DNA from: Lentisalinibacter sp964427415
GTDB lineage: Bacteria; Pseudomonadota; Gammaproteobacteria; Steroidobacterales; Woeseiaceae
DNA: 64,000 nt
Reading direction: 5' to 3'
Assembly: GCA_964427415.1 (NCBI GenBank)
Contig: CAYRUH010000005.1
Span: 52,978 to 116,977 of the forward strand
Shown here: positions 1-8,047 of the stretch, piece after piece
Numbering within the stretch: the first letter of the stretch is position 1
How the letters are laid out: each line of letters opens with the position of its first letter
Notes under the pieces: generated by a model
What the model saw: only the letters and a program-made list of their open reading frames with translations
Told to the model about the DNA's origin: nothing
The model's database searches: none
Made by a program: the position numbers and the translations under genes

Positions 1-519
1 GGTATCAAACTTGATAATGCCCGCGGGCGTGTTGCGGCCGAATAGCGTGCCCTGCGGACCGCGCAGGACTTCCACCCGCTCGACGTCGAACAGCGGGAAG
101 CTCTTCAGGATCACATTCTCCTGCACCACCTCGTCCATGATAATGGACACGGACTGGGAGGCGGCCAGATCGAAGTCGGTGTTACCAAGGCCGCGGAGAT
201 AGAAACGCGGCGCCAGGCGGCCATTGGACGACTCGGCGTACAGGCTGGGCACCCGCGTCGCCAGGGCGCGGATATCCTCGCCGGCGTCGAACAGGTTCTC
301 GAACCGCGCGCCGGACAGGGTGGACACCGAGATGGGCACCTCCTGCAGGTTTTCTTCACGGCGCTGCGCCGTGACTACGATCTCCTCGAGGACGCTGCCT
401 TCCTGGGCCAACGCCGTTGTCGGCAGCGCCGGCAGCGCCAGCAGGCTCGCGAGCGCCAGCGCGCAGAGCCGGCGGGTCGGCCGTACGCCATCGAGGATTG
501 TCGGTTTTCTGCCACGCAT
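1..519 (-). CDS. TonB-dependent receptor, N-terminal part (runs off the left edge)
   Basis: This is the first 173 codons of an outer-membrane receptor that would import a substrate using TonB energy; the beta barrel lies beyond position 1. After the start at 517-519 comes a signal peptide (basic MRGRK start, hydrophobic stretch, cleavage near ALAQ), then a TonB-box-like segment EEIVVTAQRREENLQEVP. The plug domain follows, with the typical FYLRGLG and VEVLRGPQGTLFGRN motifs. A strong AAGGAGAA ribosome site precedes the ATG. The EEIVVTAQRREENLQEVP form is common in large receptor families whose ligands are mostly unknown, so no substrate can be named. The reading frame is open to the window edge. 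Confidence 0.9.
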   Translation of the reverse strand, partial: MRGRKPTILDGVRPTRRLCALALASLLALPALPTTALAQEGSVLEEIVVTAQRREENLQEVPISVSTLSGARFENLFDAGEDIRALATRVPSLYAESSNGRLAPRFYLRGLGNTDFDLAASQSVSIIMDEVVQENVILKSFPLFDVERVEVLRGPQGTLFGRNTPAGIIKFDT

Positions 520-677
520 CTTGTTCTCCTTGGAGAGGCCGGAATCGGTAGGATGGATCTTACGTATTTATGACGTGGAACGGTAGGTTTACGGCGCCTT
601 CGTTTCCAATTTGTTGCGAAAACCCGACAAACCGTGTATGCGCCCGGCCGGGTGCCCACGACCGCCCCCGGTGGCGA

Positions 678-1013
678 TCACTCCAGCGATTCGTAGCAGC
701 CGGGCGTGAACCGGGGCAGGCAGACGCACTGGAACACCAGATCTGCGGCGCCCGTATTGGTTACGCGCTGGGCGGTGCCGGCCGGAATCTCCACGACGTC
801 GCCGGGCCCGACGGGCCGGGGCTCAGCGTCGCCCACCTCCATCAGGCCGCCACCCCGCTCCACCATGTACCATTCCCGCACCGAGAGACGATGCAGCTGC
901 GTGGTGACACCCGGCTCGACGCGGCATCGCGCCAGCGAGACGTCCGGCACTGCTGCGTCGTTCAGGAGTTCTGTGATGAAACAACGTTCCTCGGTCCAGA
1001 CTTCTTCGGGCAT
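678..1013 (-). CDS. Small cupin-domain protein
   Basis: A 111-residue single-domain cupin of unknown function. Visible cupin features are the first metal-binding-type stretch around TTQLHRLSVREWYMVERGGG, with a His and a Glu in usual spacing, and the second part GDVVEIPAGTAQRVTNTG. The N-terminal part is short. The ATG at 1011-1013 is preferred because AGGAAA lies about 10 bases upstream; an in-frame ATG at 1032-1034 has no visible ribosome site. It is divergent from deoD and lies 158 bases upstream of the TonB receptor on the same strand. It may bind a small molecule or be an isomerase or dioxygenase; the sequence does not decide. Confidence 0.8.
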   Translation of the reverse strand: MPEEVWTEERCFITELLNDAAVPDVSLARCRVEPGVTTQLHRLSVREWYMVERGGGLMEVGDAEPRPVGPGDVVEIPAGTAQRVTNTGAADLVFQCVCLPRFTPGCYESLE

Positions 1014-1135
1014 GGCGTTAGTTTCCTCACGCATCGGTCGCGCCGTCAACATTGGCCGACCGCCTGCGCTAGAATACCGGCTGGCTCCCTAGCCGATCAG
1101 CCCCGCATCTTTCAACCCAGCCCGCTCAGGAACCT

Positions 1136-1855
1136 ATGGCAGCCAAGCACATCAACGCCCGTCCCGGCGATTTTGCGGAGACCATACTCATGCCCGGCGA
1201 CCCGCTGCGGGCGCGCTACATCGCCGAGACCTACCTGGACGGCGCCGACCGAGTCACCGACGTGCGCAACATGTGGGGTTTTACGGGCAGCTACCAGAGC
1301 CGGCCTGTATCGGTCATGGCACACGGCATGGGCATCCCGTCCGCCTCCATCTACACGAGCGAGCTCATCACCGAGTACGGCGCGAAGCGGCTGATCCGGG
1401 TGGGCAGCTGCGGCTCGGTGCATCCGGACGTCCGGCTGCGGGACGTGGTGATCGGCATGGGCGCCTGCACAGATTCCGGGGTGAACCGGATGCGTTTCGG
1501 CGGCTATGACTATGCGCCCATCGCGAGCTACGCTCTGCTGGAACGTGCGGTAGCCACCGCCCGCGAACACGGCGCCCGCCACCACGTGGGCAACCTGTTC
1601 TCCGCCGACCTTTTCTACACCCCCGAGCCCGCGATGTTCGACGTGATGGAACGCTACAACGTCTACGGCGTGGAGATGGAGGCCGCCGGCATGTACGCGC
1701 TGGCCGCCGAGCACGATGTGGAGGCGCTGGCCATCTGCACCGTCAGCGACGACATCCGCTCGGGCGATGCGCTCAGCACTGAGGATCGCCAGACCACCTT
1801 CGACGAGATGATCCGTATCGCCCTCGACACCGCCGTCGCGGTCCAGGCGCCGTGA
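1136..1855 (+). CDS. deoD: Purine-nucleoside phosphorylase, DeoD type
   Basis: Cytosolic enzyme that splits purine (deoxy)nucleosides with phosphate into free base and (deoxy)ribose-1-phosphate. The 239-residue length is normal for the hexameric bacterial DeoD family. Recognisable segments are the N-terminal HINARPGDFAETILMPGDPLRA (phosphate loop), MGIPSASIYTSEL, the RVGSCGS stretch, the VEMEAAGMYALA segment that binds the sugar, and TVSDD near the C-terminus, the Asp that protonates the base. CAGGA precedes the ATG. It starts a run of seven same-strand genes; its stop overlaps the deoC GTG by three bases, so the two are translationally coupled. The freed bases could feed the purine-degradation operon at 14.2-25 kb. 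Confidence 0.95.
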   Translation: MAAKHINARPGDFAETILMPGDPLRARYIAETYLDGADRVTDVRNMWGFTGSYQSRPVSVMAHGMGIPSASIYTSELITEYGAKRLIRVGSCGSVHPDVRLRDVVIGMGACTDSGVNRMRFGGYDYAPIASYALLERAVATAREHGARHHVGNLFSADLFYTPEPAMFDVMERYNVYGVEMEAAGMYALAAEHDVEALAICTVSDDIRSGDALSTEDRQTTFDEMIRIALDTAVAVQAP

Positions 1856-2781
1856 GCCGGCAAGCAGACAAACCGGCCGGACCGGCGCTGCCCGACCTCT
1901 CGCGGGTGCCCCGGGTGGACGAGGTCGGCGTGGCCGAGCGGGTCGCCCGCTTCCGCACCCGCAGCATCAAGACCGCCTCCAAGGTGGAGGCGCAGAAGAT
2001 GGTGCTGTCGATGATCGACCTGACGACCCTCGAGGGCCAGGACACGCCGGGCAAGGTGCGCCAGCTGTGCCAGAAGGCCATCCACCTGCACGAGGCCCTC
2101 CCCGGCCTCCCCCACGTCGCCGCCGTCTGCCTCTATCCCACCATGATCGGTGTGGCGAAACGGGCCCTCGACGGCACGGATATCGCCGTCGCCGCGGTAG
2201 CGACGGCCTTCCCCAGCGGCATGTCGTTCACGGACATCCGCCTGGCCGAGACCCGCATGGCGGTGGACGAGGGCGCCGACGAGATCGATATGGTGATCTC
2301 CCGCGGCGCCTTCCTGGCCGGCGATTACCGACGGGTGTTCGACGAGATCGCCGCGGTGAAGGAGGCCTGCGGCCCCGCTCACCTGAAGGTGATCCTCGAG
2401 ACCGGCGAGCTGGGCACCCTCGACCGGGTGCGACAGGCGAGCGTGCTGGCCATGCATGCCGGTGCGGACTTCATCAAGACCTCCACCGGCAAGATCCAGC
2501 CCGCTGCCACCATGGACGTGACACTCACGATGCTGCAGGCGATCCGCGACTACCACCGGGAGACCGGCCGCATGGTCGGCATGAAACCGGCCGGCGGCAT
2601 CTCGAAGGCCAAGCTGGCCGTTCACTATCTCGTAATGCTGCGAGAGACTCTCGGCGAGGCATGGCTCACGAAGGAGTGGTTCCGTTTCGGCGCGAGCAGC
2701 CTCGCGAACGACGTGCTGATGCAGCTCGTCAAGCAACGCACCGGCGTCTATCAATCCGCCGACTACTTCTCCAGGGACTGA
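1852..2781 (+). CDS. deoC: Deoxyribose-phosphate aldolase
   Basis: Class I aldolase cleaving 2-deoxyribose-5-phosphate to acetaldehyde and glyceraldehyde-3-phosphate. The Schiff-base lysine is in FIKTSTGK (Lys209), the proton-relay lysine in GMKPAGGI (Lys245) and the acidic partner in DEIDMV (Asp146). At 309 residues it belongs to the longer DeoC subgroup, with about 45 extra N-terminal residues. It starts on GTG inside the deoD stop. The acetaldehyde product is a natural substrate for the aldehyde dehydrogenase encoded 13 bases downstream. No phosphopentomutase gene (deoB) is visible, so conversion of deoxyribose-1-phosphate must be supplied from elsewhere. Confidence 0.95.
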   Translation: MSRQADKPAGPALPDLSRVPRVDEVGVAERVARFRTRSIKTASKVEAQKMVLSMIDLTTLEGQDTPGKVRQLCQKAIHLHEALPGLPHVAAVCLYPTMIGVAKRALDGTDIAVAAVATAFPSGMSFTDIRLAETRMAVDEGADEIDMVISRGAFLAGDYRRVFDEIAAVKEACGPAHLKVILETGELGTLDRVRQASVLAMHAGADFIKTSTGKIQPAATMDVTLTMLQAIRDYHRETGRMVGMKPAGGISKAKLAVHYLVMLRETLGEAWLTKEWFRFGASSLANDVLMQLVKQRTGVYQSADYFSRD

Positions 2782-2794
2782 CTGGAAAGGACAG

Positions 2795-4267
2795 ATGGTG
2801 AACAGAGAAACGAGCCCCCTCGCTTTCGACACCGGCTGGCAGTACGACCCGGCCCCGGAGAGCACGGATCACGTCACTATCGACGAGCGCTACGGCCTGT
2901 TCATCGACGGTGAATTCGTCGCGCCGGCGAAGAAGCGCTACTTCGATTCCATCAACCCCGCCAACGAGAACGTACTGTCCCGCGTGGCAGAGGCCGGCGA
3001 GGCGGACGTGGACCGGGCGGTGGCCGCCGCACGCAGGGCCTACGAGGGCGTCTGGTCCCGACTCGCTCCCGCCGAGCGGGGCAAGTACATCTATCGCATC
3101 GCGCGCATCCTGCAGGAGCGGGCCCGGGAGTTCGCGGTGATCGAGTCGCTGGACGGCGGCAAACCCATCCGCGAGTCCCGCGACATCGACATCCCGCTCG
3201 CTGCCGCGCACTTCTTCTACTATGCCGGCTGGGCCGACAAGCTGGAGTACGCCTTTCCCGGCCGCAAGGCACGGCCGCTGGGGGTGGCCGGCCAGATCAT
3301 CCCCTGGAACTTCCCGCTGCTGATGCTGGCCTGGAAGATCGCGCCGGCGCTCGCCTGCGGCAACACGGTGGTGCTAAAGCCGGCGGAGACCACGCCGCTC
3401 ACCGCCCTGAAGTTCGCCGAAGTGGTGCGCGACGCGGGCCTGCCGCCCGGCGTCGTCAATATCGTCACCGGCGCCGGCAAGACGGGCGCGGCCATCGTCG
3501 AGCACCCGGACGTCGACAAGATCGCCTTCACCGGCTCCACCGGAGTGGGCCGGATCATCATGCGCTCGCTGGCGGGCACGAAGAAGAAATACACGCTGGA
3601 ACTCGGCGGCAAGGCGGCCAACGTCATCTTCGAGGACGCGGCCATCGACCAGGCCGTGGAAGGCATCGTCAACGGCATCTTTTTCAACCAGGGCCACGTC
3701 TGCTGCGCGGGCTCACGGCTGCTGGTGCAGGAGTCCGTGGCCGAGGAGGTGATCCAGAAGCTGAAGGAGCGCATGGAGACCCTGATCGTCGGCGACCCGC
3801 TGGACAAGAACACGGACGTCGGCGCCATCAATTCAGCGAGCCAGCTGGAGACCATCCGCGATTACCTGAAGGTGGGCAAGGCCGAAGGCGCGGAGATCTA
3901 CCAGCCGTCCAGCCGGCTGCCCCGCAAGGGCTACTGGTGCCGGCCGACGCTGCTCACCGGCGTCTCCCAGTCGAACCGGGTGGTGCAGGAGGAGATTTTC
4001 GGCCCGGTACTCGCCGTACAGACCTTCCGGCGCATGCAGGAGGGCCTGGCGAAGGCGAACAACACGCCCTACGGGCTGTCCGGCGGCATCTGGACGGACA
4101 AGGGCGCCAAGATCTTCCGCATGACCGGCGGCGTGCGTGCCGGCGTCATCTGGGCCAATACCTTCAACAAGTTCGATCCCACCTCGCCCTTCGGCGGCTA
4201 CAAGGAGAGTGGCGTCGGCCGCGAGGGCGGGCTGCACGGGCTGGACGCCTACCTGGCACTGGACTGA
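2795..4267 (+). CDS. Aldehyde dehydrogenase (full length)
   Basis: NAD(P)-dependent aldehyde dehydrogenase of 490 residues, a complete ALDH-superfamily chain. The active-site set is present: oxyanion Asn in IIPWNFP (Asn172), the coenzyme-loop FTGSTGVGR, the general base in LELGGKAA (Glu269), the catalytic Cys in NQGHVCCAGSR (Cys303), and EEIFGPVL near the C-terminus. Position directly after deoC suggests it oxidises acetaldehyde from deoxyribose breakdown, or aldehydes made by the amine oxidase further down the operon. The ATG follows GGAAAGGACAG. The next gene starts four bases after the stop. Confidence 0.93.
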   Translation: MVNRETSPLAFDTGWQYDPAPESTDHVTIDERYGLFIDGEFVAPAKKRYFDSINPANENVLSRVAEAGEADVDRAVAAARRAYEGVWSRLAPAERGKYIYRIARILQERAREFAVIESLDGGKPIRESRDIDIPLAAAHFFYYAGWADKLEYAFPGRKARPLGVAGQIIPWNFPLLMLAWKIAPALACGNTVVLKPAETTPLTALKFAEVVRDAGLPPGVVNIVTGAGKTGAAIVEHPDVDKIAFTGSTGVGRIIMRSLAGTKKKYTLELGGKAANVIFEDAAIDQAVEGIVNGIFFNQGHVCCAGSRLLVQESVAEEVIQKLKERMETLIVGDPLDKNTDVGAINSASQLETIRDYLKVGKAEGAEIYQPSSRLPRKGYWCRPTLLTGVSQSNRVVQEEIFGPVLAVQTFRRMQEGLAKANNTPYGLSGGIWTDKGAKIFRMTGGVRAGVIWANTFNKFDPTSPFGGYKESGVGREGGLHGLDAYLALD

Positions 4268-4271
4268 AATC

Positions 4272-5210
4272 ATGAACGACACCACGAAGCGCCAGCGCAA
4301 AGGCAATAACAAGGGCACCAGCAACGGCAATAGCAAGCGCAAGCCGGCCGGCGGCCGGCTGCCGGTCGCCAAGACCTACAAGATCTACGTCGGCGGCAAG
4401 TTCCCGCGCACCGAGTCCGGGCGCTACTACCCGCTGCAGCCCGTCGGCGCGACGGTGATCGCCAATGTCTGCCGCTCCAGCCGCAAGGACTTCCGCGAGT
4501 CGGTCGTGGCGGCCCGCGGCGCTCTCGCCGGCTGGTCCGGCGCGAGCGCCTACAACCGGGGGCAGGTCCTGTACCGCATCGCCGAGATGCTGGAGGGCCG
4601 GCGGGAACAGTTCGTCGCCGAGCTGGCGTTACAGGGCGTGAACCGCCGCCGGGCGGAGACCGAGGTGGACGCCGCGGTCGACCGGCTGATCTACTACGCC
4701 GGCTGGTCTGACAAATACCAGCAGATCTTCAGCGCCGTTAACCCGGTGGCCTCTTCCCACTTCAACTTCTCGGCGCTGGAACCCACCGGCGTGGTCGCGA
4801 TCATCGCGCCGGAGGAAAGCGGACTGCTCGGGCTGATCTCGAACGTCGCGCCGGCCATCGTGGGCGGCAACACCTGCACAGTGCTGGCCTCCGCCGGCCG
4901 CCCGCTGACCGCCATCAGCTTCGCCGAGGTGCTGCATTCCTCCGACGTCCCCGGCGGAGTGGTGAATCTCCTCACCGGCTTCCGCGACGAACTCACCGGC
5001 CAGTTCGCCTCGCACATGGACGTGAACGCCGTGGTCTTCTGCGAGGCCGGGGGTGAAGCGGCGAAGGACATCCAGATTGCCGCCGCGGACAATCTAAAGC
5101 GGGTGATCGACCGCACCGGCACCGACTGGCGCCGCGCGGCGGCACAGAGCCCCTACCACATCCGCGACACCCAGGAGGTGAAGACCACCTGGCACCCGAT
5201 CGGCGGCTGA
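4272..5210 (+). CDS. Half-length aldehyde dehydrogenase-like protein lacking the catalytic half
   Basis: A 312-residue relative of the preceding dehydrogenase that covers only the N-terminal coenzyme-binding region. After a Lys/Asn-rich leader (residues about 1-28) it aligns with the upstream enzyme through VGGKFPRTESGRYY, YYAGWSDKYQQ, GVVAIIAPEES, NTCTVLASAGRPLT and PGGVVNLLTG. It ends in a KTTWHPIGG tail before the catalytic Cys could occur, and the oxyanion Asn position (WNFP) reads APEES. The frame is clean with a tidy 15-base gap to the next gene, so this looks like a maintained non-catalytic partner and not a recent truncation. I recall similar short proteins after deoC and ALDH genes in other bacteria. 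A structural or regulatory subunit is the best guess. Confidence 0.85.
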   Translation: MNDTTKRQRKGNNKGTSNGNSKRKPAGGRLPVAKTYKIYVGGKFPRTESGRYYPLQPVGATVIANVCRSSRKDFRESVVAARGALAGWSGASAYNRGQVLYRIAEMLEGRREQFVAELALQGVNRRRAETEVDAAVDRLIYYAGWSDKYQQIFSAVNPVASSHFNFSALEPTGVVAIIAPEESGLLGLISNVAPAIVGGNTCTVLASAGRPLTAISFAEVLHSSDVPGGVVNLLTGFRDELTGQFASHMDVNAVVFCEAGGEAAKDIQIAAADNLKRVIDRTGTDWRRAAAQSPYHIRDTQEVKTTWHPIGG

Positions 5211-5225
5211 GACGCGAAGCGCCTG

Positions 5226-6803
5226 GTGGCCCGATTCACACGCCGCCGGTTCCTGGAGATGGTCGGTGCGGCCGGCGGCTCTGCGGCGATGTATCAGGTG
5301 GCCTCGGCGATGGGGCTCATGGCAGCCCCGGCACAGACGCCGCTCGCCGGGTTGAGGTCCCTCGGCGGTGCCCGCCGGCGCGTCGTCATCCTCGGCGCCG
5401 GCATCGGCGGACTTACCGCCGCGCTGGAACTGGACCGGGCCGGCTACGACGTGACGGTGCTGGAAGCCTCGTTCCGGCCGGGCGGGCGCAACCTCACACT
5501 CCGCTCCGGTGACGTGGTCGACGAACTCGGCAACCGCCAGCTGTGCGAATTCGACGCCGAGCCCGGCCTGTACCTGAACGCCGGCCCGGCGCGCATCCCG
5601 CCGGATCATACCGCGCTGATGCGCTATTGCCGCGAACTGGGCGTGCAGCTCGAGGTGTGGATCAACGACAACCGCAACGCCTATTTCCAGGACGACAACA
5701 TGTTCGGCGGCCGGCCGGTGCGCCAGCGCCAGTACATCGCCGACGCCCGCGGTTTCATGGCCGAGCTGCTGGCCAAATCGCTAACGGTGGACACCCTCGA
5801 GCAACCATTCGATGCACGCGACACCGAACGCCTGCTCGCCTTCGCCAGGACGTACGGCGATCTGGACGAGAGCCATCTGTACGTGGGCTCGGAGCGGGCG
5901 GGCCGCCGTAACGGCGGCTGGATTTCGAAGACCGAGCTCAACGAGCCGTTCGACCTGTCCGAGATACTCGATGGCCGCTTCTGGGAAGACTTCATGCACT
6001 TCCCGGAGATCAGCGACCAGGCCTCGACCATGCTCACGGCCACCGGCGGCATGGACAACCTCGTGAGGGCGTTCATGCGGGAAGTGGGCCATCTGGTGCA
6101 GCTCGATTCGGTGGTCCACACCATCGCACTGCGCCACGACGGCGTCGATATCGGCTATGCCCGGAACGGCGAGCCGCTGACGCTGCAGGCGGATTACTGC
6201 CTGAACAGCATCCCGGCCCATCTGCTGACCGGCCTCAGGCACAATTTCCCGCGCGAGTACGTGGAATCGCTCTCGCGGATCAACCGCGGCGAGCTGATGA
6301 AGATCGGCCTGCAGGCGAGCGAGCGGTTCTGGGAGCGCGACCGCATCTACGGCGGCATCTCCTGGACCCACCAGGACATCACCCAGATCTGGTACCCGCC
6401 CCACGGCATCCACGGCCGCAAGGGCATATTGCTGGGCGCCTATACCTTCATGCCGGGCGCCGCCGAACGGCTCGCCCGCCTGACCAGCGAGGAACGCATC
6501 GCCGAGGCCGTCCGCCAGGGCTCGAAGATCCACCCGGACTACGCCCGCTACATCGAGAACGGTGTCAGCGTGCCGTGGAACCGCATGAATCACATGATGG
6601 GCTGCGCCGGCATCTTCGAGGACGACGACGACGGCCGCCACTTCCGCCGCCTGCAGTGGCCGCTGGAGCGCCACTACATGATCGGCGACCAGATCAGCTA
6701 CCACCCGGGATGGCAGGAGGGCGCCATCCGCTCCGCGCATTTCGCGATCGCCGATATCGACGCGCGGGTTCAGGCAGAATTGCAGACTGCGGCCCCGGCG
6801 TGA
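5226..6803 (+). CDS. Tat-exported flavin monoamine oxidase family protein
   Basis: A 525-residue FAD enzyme that probably oxidises an amine or amino acid to an imine in the periplasm. The N-terminus has a Tat signal (TRRRFLE, residues 5-11, then a hydrophobic stretch). The dinucleotide fold follows, with VVILGAGIGGLTAALELD (glycines 57, 59, 61, 62). The C-terminal FAD motif is MIGDQISYHPGWQEGAIRSA, typical of L-amino-acid/monoamine oxidases. The start is GTG, 15 bases after the half-ALDH stop. The next two genes, an exported RidA and a diheme cytochrome, suggest the imine is hydrolysed outside the cytoplasm and that electrons go to the cytochrome and not to O2. The substrate is unknown. Confidence 0.85.
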   Translation: MARFTRRRFLEMVGAAGGSAAMYQVASAMGLMAAPAQTPLAGLRSLGGARRRVVILGAGIGGLTAALELDRAGYDVTVLEASFRPGGRNLTLRSGDVVDELGNRQLCEFDAEPGLYLNAGPARIPPDHTALMRYCRELGVQLEVWINDNRNAYFQDDNMFGGRPVRQRQYIADARGFMAELLAKSLTVDTLEQPFDARDTERLLAFARTYGDLDESHLYVGSERAGRRNGGWISKTELNEPFDLSEILDGRFWEDFMHFPEISDQASTMLTATGGMDNLVRAFMREVGHLVQLDSVVHTIALRHDGVDIGYARNGEPLTLQADYCLNSIPAHLLTGLRHNFPREYVESLSRINRGELMKIGLQASERFWERDRIYGGISWTHQDITQIWYPPHGIHGRKGILLGAYTFMPGAAERLARLTSEERIAEAVRQGSKIHPDYARYIENGVSVPWNRMNHMMGCAGIFEDDDDGRHFRRLQWPLERHYMIGDQISYHPGWQEGAIRSAHFAIADIDARVQAELQTAAPA

Positions 6804-6835
6804 CGGCCGGCCGATTCTTCACAGGAGAGACCCCC

Positions 6836-7372
6836 ATGAAAAGAGTGACCAGCACTGTCGTCGCCACCGTCCTGCTGCTCGCCGCCGCGGTGGTCCAGGC
6901 CGAAGCCCCGGTCGAGGCCCCGGTCGAGGCGCAGGCCGGCGCGCGCACCCAGCATCCGCTGCCGAACGACTCCACCTTCCCGATCGCGCGCGCAGTGGAG
7001 GTGTCCGCCGGTTCGACGCTGGTGTGGCACAGCGGCATGGTGCCGGCGCCGGCCAACCCGGACGCCGAGCGCAACAGCCCGGAGTACTGGGGCGACACCG
7101 AAGCCCAGGCGCTGAGCGTATTCGCCCGCATGGAAGCATCGCTGGAGGATCTCGGTCTCGCCTTCAGTGATGTCGTAAAGATGACGGTCTTCCTGGTCGC
7201 GCCGCCGGGACAGGACGGCATGGACTTCCAGGGCTTCATGCGCGCCTACACCCGGCACTTCGGCGCGGAGGCGGAGCAGATGAACCTGCCGGCCCGCTCG
7301 GCGGTCGAGGTGGCCGGACTCGTGGCCCCCGGCATGCTGGTCGAGGTGGAAGCCATTTTTGTGCGCCCGTAG
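6836..7372 (+). CDS. RidA-family protein with a signal peptide
   Basis: A 178-residue RidA/YjgF-fold protein; the family hydrolyses reactive imines and enamines and is usually cytosolic and about 130 residues long. Here the first 22 residues form a Sec signal (MKRVTSTVVATVLLLAAAVVQA), followed by a short VEAP repeat, so the protein should be periplasmic. The RidA core runs from about residue 45: LVWHSGMVP, the QALSVFARMEASLEDLG helix, DVVKMTVFLV and the RSAVEVAGL segment that carries the substrate-binding Arg. GGAGAG precedes the ATG by 8 bases. It sits between the exported amine oxidase and the cytochrome, which fits an imine-hydrolysing partner role. Confidence 0.87.
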   Translation: MKRVTSTVVATVLLLAAAVVQAEAPVEAPVEAQAGARTQHPLPNDSTFPIARAVEVSAGSTLVWHSGMVPAPANPDAERNSPEYWGDTEAQALSVFARMEASLEDLGLAFSDVVKMTVFLVAPPGQDGMDFQGFMRAYTRHFGAEAEQMNLPARSAVEVAGLVAPGMLVEVEAIFVRP

Positions 7373-7385
7373 CGGAGCCGTCCCG

Positions 7386-8006
7386 TTGAGGCGACTGGCA
7401 CTTTTGCTGCTGACCTCCGGACTGGCGCTGGCGTGCCGCGCGGCAGAGCCTGAGCATCCGCGCGCGCCGGAGGCGGCCCTCGCCTCGTGCGTTACCTGCC
7501 ACGGCATCGAGGGCCGCGGTAACCCGCGGGTCAACGCACCGCGCATCGCCGGCATGGACGCCTGGTACATTCGCAGGCAGCTGCACGCTTTCCGTAATGG
7601 CTGGCGCGGCACTCATGACGGGGACGTCGTCGGCTGGGAGATGCAGGCGATGGCGCGCTCGCTGTCCGACGAGGAGATCTCCGCCGCGGCCGTCTGGTTC
7701 GCGGGGCTCGCCGCGCCACGGCAGCAGCACACCGTGATGGGCGATGCCGGCCGGGGCCGCTCGCTCTTTGCCGCTTGCGCGGCCTGCCACGGCGCGGATG
7801 CCCGCGGCGACGAGAAACTCGGTGCCCCGGCCCTGTCCGGGCAGAGCGACGGGTATCTCGTCCGTCAGCTCGAGAATTTCCTGAGCGGCCGCCGCGGCTA
7901 TCACGCCGACGATGCGGCTGGCCGCCGGATGGCAGCGAGCGTCGGCAGCCTACCCGACGAGCAGTCGATCCGCGACGTAGTCGCCTACATCGCGAGCCTC
8001 GACTGA
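7386..8006 (+). CDS. Diheme cytochrome c, c4-like
   Basis: A periplasmic two-domain cytochrome of about 206 residues with a signal peptide (RRLALLLLTSGLALACRAAE). Heme sites are CVTCH near residue 33 and CAACH near residue 129. Each is followed by c4-type text: QMQAMARSLSDEEISAAAVWFAGL after the first, and RRMAASVGSLPDEQSIRDVVAYIASL after the second, which supply the likely Met ligands. Cytochromes c4 shuttle electrons to terminal oxidases. The proposed start is TTG at 7386; an upstream GTG at 7359 would overlap ridA and put extra residues before the signal. As the last gene of the run it is a plausible electron acceptor for the amine oxidase. Confidence 0.88.
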   Translation: MRRLALLLLTSGLALACRAAEPEHPRAPEAALASCVTCHGIEGRGNPRVNAPRIAGMDAWYIRRQLHAFRNGWRGTHDGDVVGWEMQAMARSLSDEEISAAAVWFAGLAAPRQQHTVMGDAGRGRSLFAACAACHGADARGDEKLGAPALSGQSDGYLVRQLENFLSGRRGYHADDAAGRRMAASVGSLPDEQSIRDVVAYIASLD

Positions 8007-8047
8007 GACGCAGGGGAGACGGGATCCGTGTTACGCGAACTCGACGA

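Noticed and set aside
1047..1075. Promoter for deoD (TAGAAT at 1070-1075)
   Set aside because: A -10-like box exists but no acceptable -35 lies 16-18 bases upstream, so it is not supported.
1663..2865. 400-codon minus-strand frame opposite deoD and deoC
   Set aside because: Complement of two unmistakable enzymes; composition (His, Gly, Ala, Val rich) is typical of an antisense frame in GC-rich DNA.
4137..4271. Upstream extension of the half ALDH into the 3' end of the full ALDH gene
   Set aside because: The extension is out of frame with the full enzyme and reads as low-complexity Arg/Ser text; the ATG at 4272 follows the previous stop by four bases and gives a sensible N-terminus.
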